A DNA stretch of 53,841 nucleotides from CAYVIB01 sp964451365 (GTDB taxonomy: Bacteria; Pseudomonadota; Gammaproteobacteria; Pseudomonadales; Cellvibrionaceae), in NCBI GenBank assembly GCA_964451365.1, contig CAYVIB010000034.1:1-53841 (forward strand), written 5' to 3'. A program made the position numbers and the translations under genes. The notes below the pieces were generated by a model. The model did not search any database and had not been told where the DNA came from. It worked only from the letters and a program-made list of their open reading frames with translations. How positions within the stretch are numbered: position 1 is the stretch's first letter; each line of letters starts with the position of its first letter. This document shows, one piece after another, positions 16,386-24,202 of this stretch.

Positions 16386-18252
16386 CTATCATCAGCCGGA
16401 ATCCGCAGTAGCGCATTTGTCACCGGAGGCCTGGACCAGGGCAAATCGCCATCTGGCTTGCAAAGCGCTGAGCGAGTTCTGCCACGAGCAGATTTTTACG
16501 CCCGAATTGATTGAAAACATGGACGGCGGATGGGCGGTTTATCGGATTCAATCGGACGAAGGCGATTGCAGTTATTTTTTCAAGGCGAAGAGAATGTATC
16601 TGCGACACTGGCGGATAGAGAAGGAATCCATCGAGCGGGTAGTGGATGGGGAGTCGGTTGAGCTGGATGCCCTGGTGCTGATCAATGATTTCAAGCGGAC
16701 ATTGGGCATTGCCGAAGAAAAACTTCCCATTTATCTCGATGAAATCAGCAGCACCTTATACGGCGCCGCTTATAAGATGCGGAATTCAAATATTCCCTGT
16801 AGCGAATTGGTCGACGCGGATTACCAGACGTTCGAATCCTCCATGACAGAGGGGCATCCCGGCTTCGTCGCCAACAACGGGCGAATAGGATTTGACGCTT
16901 ATGATTATCACGCCTACGCACCGGAAACAGGGAGCGCCTTTAATATTATCTGGCTGGCGGTACATCGGGACCACGCCGAATTTGCCTGCACGGCCGATAT
17001 CGAATACGCCAGTTTTATTGCGCGGGAAATAGGCGAGGAGCAGTTCGATGACTATATTAACAAGCTTGTGGCCATGGGTTTAAACAGTGACGACTATTAT
17101 TTTATGCCGGCGCACCCCTGGCAATGGTATACAAAGTTGAGCATTGCGTTTGCTTCCTATGTGGCAAACAGAAAAATTGTTCCGCTGGGTATCAGTACGG
17201 ATAACTACGTGGCCCAGCAGTCCATCAGAACGTATTACAATCAATCCAGTACGGAAAAGAGTTATGTAAAAACCTCGCTCTCCATCCTGAATATGGGATT
17301 TATGCGGGGCCTTTCTCCTTACTATATGAAGGGGACGCCCGCCATTAACACGGTGTTGCAGGGCATTATTTCTAATGATGAAACCCTGAATCGCCTGGGT
17401 TTCTCCATTCTGCGGGAGGTCGCTTCGATCGGCTTCAGGAACCGTTACTACGAATCGGCGCTTTCCATGGACAGCCCCTATAAAAAAATGTTTTCCGCGC
17501 TTTGGCGCGAGAGTCCGATGCCGCTGCTGAAGGAGAACGAACGACTGATGACCATGACAGCCCTGCTACATGTGGATTATGAGGGTAACGCGCTGATCGC
17601 GGAATTGATAAAACGCTCCGGCCTGTCACCGGAAGCCTGGTTGACGCAATATTTCGATGCCTTCCTGCAACCGCTTTTGCATTGCTTTTATGCGCACGAC
17701 CTGGTGTTCATGCCCCATTGCGAGAACCTGATTGTGGTGCTCGAAGGATACGTTCCGAAGCGGGTGATTATGAAGGATTTGGCCGAAGAGTGTGTGATTC
17801 TGAACAAGGATTCCAAGGTTCCAGAAGACGCCGCCCGGATGGTGGTGGACGTACCGGAAGATTACAAAATCCTGGGTATTTTTATCGATGTGTTCGATGG
17901 TGTATTCCGGTTTATGTCTCACATCCTGGAAGAAGGCGGCACCATTGAAGAGGAACGGTATTGGCAACTGGTGGCGCAATGCGCGCACAGCTATCAGGCA
18001 GAACATCCGGAATTAACACATAAGTTCCAGCGTTATGATTTCTTTGCTCCGACATTCCTGCACTCCTGCCTGAATCGTCTGCAACTTAAAAATAATTTGC
18101 AGATGGTTAATCTCGCCGACCCCGCTTCCAGCCTGATTATGGCGGACCCGCTGGACAATCCGGTTGCCCGATTTGCAGATAAAACGTTTGTGAATAAAAA
18201 ACTGGCGGATGAAGAACTTGCGGCTTATCGGGAGAAAAAAGCGGCGTGCTGA
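16372..18252 (+). CDS. alcC: NIS siderophore synthetase, IucA/IucC family (AlcC-like)
   Basis: This is an ATP-dependent, NRPS-independent synthetase that joins and cyclises hydroxamate monomers. The 626 residues match the family length. Motifs include GHPGFVANNGRIGFDAYDY (about 163-180), FMPAHPWQW (about 244) and TDNYVAQQSIRTYYN. Later come KTSLSILNMGFMRGLSPYY, then a C-terminal FhuF/IucC-type region with CFYAHDLVFMPHCENLIVVLEG. Translation starts at GTG 16372, inside the acyltransferase gene, with GAAGGGG upstream. The C-type grouping with AlcC/PubC-like macrocyclases is inferred from context; a tree would be needed to separate it from IucA or IucC. Confidence 0.9.
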   Translation: MNQFNYHQPESAVAHLSPEAWTRANRHLACKALSEFCHEQIFTPELIENMDGGWAVYRIQSDEGDCSYFFKAKRMYLRHWRIEKESIERVVDGESVELDALVLINDFKRTLGIAEEKLPIYLDEISSTLYGAAYKMRNSNIPCSELVDADYQTFESSMTEGHPGFVANNGRIGFDAYDYHAYAPETGSAFNIIWLAVHRDHAEFACTADIEYASFIAREIGEEQFDDYINKLVAMGLNSDDYYFMPAHPWQWYTKLSIAFASYVANRKIVPLGISTDNYVAQQSIRTYYNQSSTEKSYVKTSLSILNMGFMRGLSPYYMKGTPAINTVLQGIISNDETLNRLGFSILREVASIGFRNRYYESALSMDSPYKKMFSALWRESPMPLLKENERLMTMTALLHVDYEGNALIAELIKRSGLSPEAWLTQYFDAFLQPLLHCFYAHDLVFMPHCENLIVVLEGYVPKRVIMKDLAEECVILNKDSKVPEDAARMVVDVPEDYKILGIFIDVFDGVFRFMSHILEEGGTIEEERYWQLVAQCAHSYQAEHPELTHKFQRYDFFAPTFLHSCLNRLQLKNNLQMVNLADPASSLIMADPLDNPVARFADKTFVNKKLADEELAAYREKKAAC

Positions 18253-18564
18253 CATCCGCAGCATTATTGTCGCGCCTGAAGGATGAGGTAGATGAACTGA
18301 TTCCCGAATGCGCGATACATGTCGTGTATCCAGGGCGAGTCGGCACGGTAACGGCGTTCGGTGGATTTATGGCTGACGGCCATGGGTTTACCAAACGCCG
18401 CAGGGTTTATCCGCTATAAAAACCGTTCGGGTGAATCCTGTCTGGCGCTGGATAAGAAAAACTGTTGTTTCAGGTATTTGTGTCGAGGCTGTGATTCCTG
18501 TGATGTTCGCCCCCGACGGACTCTGGACGAACGGTTAGAGAGATTGAGTCAATTACCGGTCTGA
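18246..18564 (+). pseudogene. FhuF-like ferric-siderophore reductase fragment, frameshifted
   Basis: A GTG at 18246 overlaps the synthetase stop and opens a frame (LTSAALLSRLKDEVDELIP and on) that ends at 18419. The next frame, readable from about 18361 to 18564, continues with FIRYKNRSGESC and KNCCFRYLCRGCDSCDVRP, then a RRTLDERLERL tail. The CC...C..C cluster and following arginine-rich tail match the [2Fe-2S] end of FhuF-type siderophore-iron reductases. The spacing after CC is 7 residues rather than the usual 10. A +1 shift would fuse the two frames into one short protein of about 105 residues. It may be a decayed gene, a sequencing error or, less likely, a recoded gene. Confidence 0.6.
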
Positions 18565-18658
18565 GTGCGTTGATTTTTCGCGCTACAGGGCAACGGCAAT
18601 ACGCGAATTTGTTGCACGATAAAGGCAACGATAGTTTAAATAATAAGAGGAGCAATCC

Positions 18659-19834
18659 ATGAGCAGATCCATGTACAAATCACTGGATAGTCCGCATCAG
18701 TCCTCCGCAAGCTACAACGACATATGGCTCGTTCCCGAAGAGCAGTTAGCCCTGCCTGTCGAAGCGTATTGTTCAGAGGAAATATTCCGCATGGAACAGG
18801 AAAAAATATTTTCCCGCGCCTCAATCTATGTGGGTCACGAAGCCATGGTGCCCAACATCGGCGACTGGTACGCGTTGCCTTACGAGGATAACGCGCGCGT
18901 CCTGCTCAGGGGCGAGCAAGGGGTTGAACTTATCTCCAATGTTTGCCGGCACCGACAGGCCATTATGTTGGGAGGTGATTCAGATGCTAACGATGTTCGC
19001 CGGGGTAACCTGGCTTCGACGGGGAATCGTATTTTCTGCCCGATACATGCCTGGAGCTACGACCAAACCGGAAAGCTGTTGAACGCGCCGAAATTCGCAA
19101 AGCAGCCTTGCGCAAATCTGCGGCGCTTTCCATTAATCAATGTGTCCGGCCTGCTGTTCGAGGGAGAACGCAACCCCGCGGAGGATATGGCCGCGTTGTT
19201 CTCCCTGCCGGAGTTCGACTTCAGTGATTATGCACTGGCGCATGTGGAGCTGCACTCGTGCCCGTGTAACTGGAAAACTTTTATTGAAATTTATAACGAT
19301 GATTATCACATCGCGCCTTTTCACCCGGGGCTGCGCCGCTACGTTAACAGCGATGGCCTGCATTGGGATTACGGTGACTGGTTCAGCGTGCAGCGTATCA
19401 ATGTGGCGCGCGACCTGAAACGCGCGGGCACGGAGGCCTACAAGACCTGGCATACCGAACTGCTTTCCTATAACCAGGGCTTAACGCCGGAGTTCGGCGC
19501 GATATGGGCGACTTATTACCCCACGCATATGATTGAGGTTTTTCCCTATGCGCTTGTGTTGTCGACGCTATATCCGAAGTCGGTGCACAGTACTTTGAAT
19601 GTGGTGGAATTTTATTATCCGGCGGAATTGCTGGAGCGATATCCGAACCTCGCTGAATCCCATCGAAAAGCTTACATGGAAACCGCGCTTGAGGACGATG
19701 AAATTGCCGAGCGTATCGATGCTGGAAGGCGGGCACTGTATCGGCGGGGAATAAATGAAGCGGGGCCGTACCAGACTCCGATGGAGGATGGCCTGCGTCA
19801 CTTTCACGGCTGGTATCGGGCGGCGATGGAATAA
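18659..19834 (+). CDS. alcE: Rieske non-heme iron oxygenase (AlcE-like)
   Basis: This is an oxygenase that in the alcaligin pathway is implicated in C-hydroxylation of putrescine. The 391-residue protein has a Rieske [2Fe-2S] site with CRH at about residues 95-97 and CPIH at 127-130. A mononuclear iron site in NDDYHIAPFHPG has His near 216 and 221. AAGAGGAG precedes the ATG. Unlike the preceding tightly overlapping genes it has a 95-base gap upstream. The family also contains aromatic-ring dioxygenases, but no ferredoxin, reductase or beta-subunit gene is nearby. The operon context makes the siderophore role far likelier. Confidence 0.85.
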   Translation: MSRSMYKSLDSPHQSSASYNDIWLVPEEQLALPVEAYCSEEIFRMEQEKIFSRASIYVGHEAMVPNIGDWYALPYEDNARVLLRGEQGVELISNVCRHRQAIMLGGDSDANDVRRGNLASTGNRIFCPIHAWSYDQTGKLLNAPKFAKQPCANLRRFPLINVSGLLFEGERNPAEDMAALFSLPEFDFSDYALAHVELHSCPCNWKTFIEIYNDDYHIAPFHPGLRRYVNSDGLHWDYGDWFSVQRINVARDLKRAGTEAYKTWHTELLSYNQGLTPEFGAIWATYYPTHMIEVFPYALVLSTLYPKSVHSTLNVVEFYYPAELLERYPNLAESHRKAYMETALEDDEIAERIDAGRRALYRRGINEAGPYQTPMEDGLRHFHGWYRAAME

Positions 19835-19923
19835 CAGCGAAGCAAGACTGGTTTAATCGGGACCGGTTTAATCAGGGCTGGCTCAATCAGGACAATCCTA
19901 AATAATTTACTGGCGGAGGTATT

Positions 19924-22227
19924 ATGCGTTTGCAGTTTCCAATTATTCTTATCGACGAACAATTTCGCCGACGAACTGAAGCCGGATCAGGTATTTCCCC
20001 GCTGGTAAATGCCATTGAGCGCACCGGCGCGGAGGTGATCGGGCTGGCGGATATGCGTGAGGCCGCAGAGTCGATCCAGCGTTTCACGCGGGCCTCGGCC
20101 TTTATTGTGTCATTGGACGATGCGTGTTTTGCCGGGGAAAGCATGGACGATACGTTTACCTACCTGAGAAATTTAATCGGTGTTGTGCGCGCGCGCGATG
20201 TCAACGTGCCGGTTTTTCTGAAAATGGAAACCAAAACCACCCACCATGTGCCGGGGGATGTGTTATCCGAATTGCACGGTATTCTGCATAAAAATGAAGA
20301 TACCGTTGAGTTTATCGCGCGCTATGTGGTGCGGGAAGCGCGCGCATATATGGAGCAATTGCCGCCGCCGTTTTTTCGTGCGTTGACGCGGTATACGGAG
20401 GACGGCTCCTATTCCTGGCATTGTCCCGGTCACTCCGGCGGTGTAGCATTTCTGAAAAGCCCGGTGGGGCATTTATTTCATGAATTTTTTGGCGAAAATA
20501 TGTTGCGGGCGGATGTATGCAACGCGGTGGATGACCTCGGGCAACTGCTCGATCACACCGGCCCGGTTAAAAGCAGTGAGCAACAGGCCGCCAAAATATT
20601 TTCCGCGGACCATTTGTTTTTTGTCACCAACGGCACTTCATCATCCAACAAAATCGTGTGGCATTCGGTTGTGGCGCCCGGCGATGTGGTGGTGGTTGAT
20701 CGCAATTGCCATAAATCTGTATTGCATGCGATTATTATGACCGGGGCGATACCGGTGTTTTTAAAACCCGAGCGAAACTATTTGGGCATTATCGGGCCCA
20801 TACCCGAGGCCACATTTAGCCGGCAATCCATTCAGAACAGGATTGACCGGCATCCGCTGGCCCGCCATGTGAAGAAAGCGCCGAGAATCCTCGCGCTTAC
20901 CCAATGTACCTACGACGGCATCCTGTACAACGCGGAAAGTATCAAACGCCGGCTGGACGGTTTTATCGATGCGCTGCATTTCGATGAGGCCTGGTCACCG
21001 CATGCCGCCTTCCATGATTTTTACGGTGATTTCCACGCGCTGGGAGAGGAGGGGGCCAGATGCGAACATTCCATGGTTTTTTCCACTCAGTCGACACATA
21101 AATTACTGGCCGGTTTATCGCAGGCGTCGCAAATACTCGTACAGGAGCCGCAACAACGCAATCTTGACCGGCACCGGTTTAACGAATCCTATCTGATGCA
21201 TTCCTCCACCAGTCCGCATTACCCGATTATTGCATCGTGCGATATGACCGCGGCGATGATGGCCAAACCCGGTGGAACCGCCTTGCTGGAAGAAACCATT
21301 GTCGAGGCAATGGCGTTCCGGCGGGCCATGCGGGCGGTGGCCGATCCCGACGACTGGTGGTTTACCGTGTGGGGACCGGATCATCTGGGCGACGATGAGT
21401 TTCCGGATCCCAGCGACTGGTTTATCCGCTCCGGCGAAGCCTGGCATGGCTTCCGCGCGGGCGGGCAGGCCGAATTTAATATGCTCGATCCCACCCGGGC
21501 CACTATTCTCACGCCGGGCCTGGACCTTGACGGCAGGTTTGCCGACGCGGGGGGAATTCCCGGCGCGGTGCTGGCCAAGTATCTGGCAGAGCATGGTGTG
21601 ATTGTGGAGAAGGTGGGACTGTATTCGCTGCTGGTGATGTTCACCATCGGAATTACCAAAGGGCGTTGGAATACCCTGGTCACCGAACTTCAGCGTTTTA
21701 AAAAAGCTTTTGATACCAATCGGCCGATACACCAGGTCATGCCACGATTCGCGGCGCAGACTCCTCGCTATGCCGAGATGAGTCTCCAGGAGCTTTGCCT
21801 GGCTATTCACCAGTGTTACCGGCACCACGATATTGCCCGACTGATGATGACGATGTACGAGGAGGAACCCATTCCTGTCATGACGCCGGCGAAAGCGTAC
21901 AGCGATATGGCCCACGGCGCGGTTGAGCGCGTGCCTCTCGATTCGCTGGAAGGGCAGGTAAGTTCAATGCTGGTGACGCCATACCCGCCCGGTATTCCGT
22001 TGCTGGTTCCCGGAGAACAATTTACCCGTTCAATTATTGATTACCTGTGTTTTGCGCGCGGTTTCAACGAGCAGTTTCCCGGCTTTGAAACCAGTATCCA
22101 CGGTTTGGTGACCGAGAAACGGGACGGAAAAAATCACTACTACGTGGATTGCGTTTCCCGCCCGGCCAGTGCTTGCCAAACGGTTCAGCCGCTGGAAGAG
22201 GAAAGAAGATTCGCCAAGGTCTACTGA
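19924..22227 (+). CDS. Ornithine/lysine decarboxylase, fold type I
   Basis: This PLP enzyme makes the diamine backbone, putrescine from ornithine or cadaverine from lysine. The 767 residues match inducible Orn/Lys/Arg decarboxylases. An N-terminal wing domain covers about 1-130. The catalytic domain has YSWHCPGHSGGVAFLKSPVG, NGTSSSNKIV, DRNCHKSVLHAI, FDEAWSPHAAFHDFY and the PLP lysine in STHKLLAGLSQAS near residue 393. A C-terminal domain contains PYPPGIPLLVPGE. GGAGG lies before the ATG. With an AlcE-like oxygenase next to it, ornithine is the likeliest substrate, but the sequence does not exclude lysine, which would give a bisucaberin-type product. Confidence 0.85.
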   Translation: MRLQFPIILIDEQFRRRTEAGSGISPLVNAIERTGAEVIGLADMREAAESIQRFTRASAFIVSLDDACFAGESMDDTFTYLRNLIGVVRARDVNVPVFLKMETKTTHHVPGDVLSELHGILHKNEDTVEFIARYVVREARAYMEQLPPPFFRALTRYTEDGSYSWHCPGHSGGVAFLKSPVGHLFHEFFGENMLRADVCNAVDDLGQLLDHTGPVKSSEQQAAKIFSADHLFFVTNGTSSSNKIVWHSVVAPGDVVVVDRNCHKSVLHAIIMTGAIPVFLKPERNYLGIIGPIPEATFSRQSIQNRIDRHPLARHVKKAPRILALTQCTYDGILYNAESIKRRLDGFIDALHFDEAWSPHAAFHDFYGDFHALGEEGARCEHSMVFSTQSTHKLLAGLSQASQILVQEPQQRNLDRHRFNESYLMHSSTSPHYPIIASCDMTAAMMAKPGGTALLEETIVEAMAFRRAMRAVADPDDWWFTVWGPDHLGDDEFPDPSDWFIRSGEAWHGFRAGGQAEFNMLDPTRATILTPGLDLDGRFADAGGIPGAVLAKYLAEHGVIVEKVGLYSLLVMFTIGITKGRWNTLVTELQRFKKAFDTNRPIHQVMPRFAAQTPRYAEMSLQELCLAIHQCYRHHDIARLMMTMYEEEPIPVMTPAKAYSDMAHGAVERVPLDSLEGQVSSMLVTPYPPGIPLLVPGEQFTRSIIDYLCFARGFNEQFPGFETSIHGLVTEKRDGKNHYYVDCVSRPASACQTVQPLEEERRFAKVY

Positions 22228-22233
22228 TGCACC

Positions 22234-22551
22234 GTGCGTGCCTCATTTATACATTCAAATATGCGCATTCCGTGCGAACGATATATCGAGTTGGTCCTTG
22301 TTACGCCCAGGTACCACATGGTTCATCACAGTGTTGCAAGAAAATATTCGGATACTAATTTTGCACTGATTTTTGCGTGGGACAGGCTGTTTGGCACGTT
22401 TACAGATCCGGTCTCCGTGCCCGAGGATACTCCCAGCGGCCTCAATTACAAAAATACCAATTTGCGATTGCTGTTTGGTTTCTCTCCACTAAAAAGAGAT
22501 ACGGTCAGAGTTGCAAGTAACAAGGAAGAAAACGTCAATATTCCCGGTTAA
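22234..22551 (+). pseudogene. C-terminal remnant of a sterol desaturase/fatty acid hydroxylase
   Basis: The frame encodes HSNMRIP, then VLVTPRYHMVHHSVARKYSD, then FALIFAWDRLFGTF. These are the C-terminal histidine boxes and final motif of the fatty acid hydroxylase superfamily. The N-terminal half, with membrane helices and earlier His boxes, is absent, because an in-frame stop (22225-22227, shared with the decarboxylase stop) precedes it. The fragment starts 7 bases after the decarboxylase gene, so the junction probably marks where the siderophore operon was inserted or a deletion occurred. Confidence 0.7.
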
Positions 22552-22570
22552 CCTGTCTCAAATTGTTTCA

Positions 22571-22594
22571 TAGGGGTGGCCTTTGCGGCCGCCC
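22571..22594. repeat. Second copy of the intergenic palindrome
   Basis: This 24-base element differs from the one at 10445-10468 at only two positions, both C/T. The arms GGGTGGCC and GGCCGCCC enclose TTTGC. It lies between the desaturase remnant and the PepSY gene. Confidence 0.65.
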
Positions 22595-22623
22595 TGTTAT
22601 CCCTATCAGGAATACCCGCCCCG

Positions 22624-23925
22624 TTACGAACGTTTAAGTTCGACAGCCACCAGCTGCTCCACCTCTACCGCCGCCTCCTGGCGGGCTTTTCGCACGTTGC
22701 GCGCTTTGTATTTTTTGTACCAGATAACCACGCCGGTGATGCTAAGCATGGCGACTACCAGGCCCATAATGGAAATCAGAATGCGGCCTGGCAAACCCAG
22801 GATACGGCCGGAATGCAGGGGGAATTGTGCCTGCACAAAGAGGTCGGCGGCCGTGCCTTGCCAGGGCAACCAATCACCGAGCAGCTCGCCGCTGTTGGCG
22901 TCCAGGTATACGGCTTTATGCCCGACGCCGCCGGCGCCATGGCCCTCTTCGGGGTCAAAAAATTCAATTCGGTATATGCCGAACTCCCGGGCGTACCAGA
23001 GGCTGTTGGCCGGTTGAGGCCAGCCCTTGTCTTCCGCCGCTTGTTGTCCCAGGGCAATGGCTTGAGTGAAACCATAACCGGGCTCGATAGGATTATCGTG
23101 GCCAGAAGGTGTACGTTCGTCGATAGGGGTTGGAGTCACATCGGATACCATGCTCATCAACGGGAAAAAAACTTCCCGGTACAAATTCAGGGAAAAGCCG
23201 GTGAAAGCGATAACAAATAGCAGCGCCCAGGTCCACAGGCCAAAGGCGCGATGCAGGTCGAAATTCAATTTGGTTGGGCCACCGCGCCAGCGAACTTTCC
23301 ACGCGGGCTTCCAGCGCTGCCAATAGCTGCCGTTGCTGTCGCCATTCGCAGGCGAGGGCACCTGTCCGTTGCGCTTGCGCCTGGGCAAGGTGAGGTAAAA
23401 CCCGACAAAGCAGTCAAACGTCCAGATCAGGCCGATCACGCCGAGCAACCAGATGCCCCAATGGTCGATACCCATAAATTCGGGAATATGCAAACTGAAA
23501 TGTAATTTGTAGAGGAAGGAGACAAAGTTTTCGGTGGTAATGGGCCAGATGGCGCCCCATTCCCGTTTGCCTAAAACCTCTCCCGAAACCGGGTCGACAT
23601 ACACTTGGTTAAACCCGGGCTTGTACAATTCGCCGGTATCCGGATTCACTCTGGGTTCCACCCAGTAATAATAGGAGTGCCCGGGTTCCACCATGAATTC
23701 GTAATAGGTTACCTGCACCTGGGGGTATTGCCGTTCCACCGCTTCGGCCAGGGCCGTGGCGCTCTGTGGACTGCCTGCGGTAGTGGCTTCCAGCAAGTGG
23801 GGATTAAGCCAGTCATCCAACTCGTGGTCCCAGGAAATTATGGCGCCGGTCAGCCCGGAAATGACCAGGAACACCGCAATGGTGAGCCCGAAAAATCGGT
23901 GAAGCCAGGTTAAAAATGCGCGCAT
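22624..23925 (-). CDS. PepSY-associated TM protein, probable siderophore-linked reductase
   Basis: This is a 433-residue inner-membrane protein of the four-helix PepSY_TM family. The start at 23925 (MRAFLTWLHRFFGL) is preferred over an upstream in-frame start because the conserved WLHRFFGL...SGLTGAIISW helix then begins the protein. Periplasmic PepSY segments lie between helices, for example VDPVSGEVLGKREWGA and YLDANSGELLGDWLPWQG. Other conserved parts are LHFSLHIPEFMG, DLHRAFGLWTWALLFVIAFTG and PLHSGRILGLPGRI. Histidines in helices suggest heme or metal binding, as in FoxB/FpvG-type ferric siderophore reductases. It lies downstream of a ferric-siderophore receptor on the same strand, but with a probable terminator between them. 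Confidence 0.8.
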   Translation of the reverse strand: MRAFLTWLHRFFGLTIAVFLVISGLTGAIISWDHELDDWLNPHLLEATTAGSPQSATALAEAVERQYPQVQVTYYEFMVEPGHSYYYWVEPRVNPDTGELYKPGFNQVYVDPVSGEVLGKREWGAIWPITTENFVSFLYKLHFSLHIPEFMGIDHWGIWLLGVIGLIWTFDCFVGFYLTLPRRKRNGQVPSPANGDSNGSYWQRWKPAWKVRWRGGPTKLNFDLHRAFGLWTWALLFVIAFTGFSLNLYREVFFPLMSMVSDVTPTPIDERTPSGHDNPIEPGYGFTQAIALGQQAAEDKGWPQPANSLWYAREFGIYRIEFFDPEEGHGAGGVGHKAVYLDANSGELLGDWLPWQGTAADLFVQAQFPLHSGRILGLPGRILISIMGLVVAMLSITGVVIWYKKYKARNVRKARQEAAVEVEQLVAVELKRS

Positions 23926-24003
23926 AATTTTGACTCTTTGGTTACGAGGTATTCTGATGTCCAGATGGTTCTTTGCTACCGCGTCGCCACACTTGGGCCT
24001 GGT

Positions 24004-24046
24004 AAAAAACAAGCAGGGCAATTCAGGTTTCCCTGTAGCTGCCCTG
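24004..24046 (-). terminator. Probable terminator downstream of the FauA-like receptor
   Basis: On the minus strand, arms CAGGGCA (24046-24040) and TGCCCTG (24020-24014) enclose an inner CAGGG...CCTG pairing and are followed by CTTGTTTTTT. It lies 157 bases after the receptor stop and 79 bases before the PepSY start, so read-through may be partial. Confidence 0.6.
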
Positions 24047-24202
24047 GGGAGCCTCTGATTAAGTCCGGACAGCGTCTGCGCGAGTCCCAAAACGTTCAGT
24101 CCGCAAGGCGCTTTTCGCCGCTAATGGCCGTAGCCCTTCGCAATGCGCATACTATTTGTTACACCACACTAGCGTTACTGTGACCGGAAAACTAACCGAA
24201 AA

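Noticed and set aside
18659..19834. Aromatic ring-hydroxylating dioxygenase of a catabolic pathway
   Set aside because: No ferredoxin, reductase, beta subunit or aromatic catabolic gene is present; the surrounding genes are all siderophore biosynthesis.
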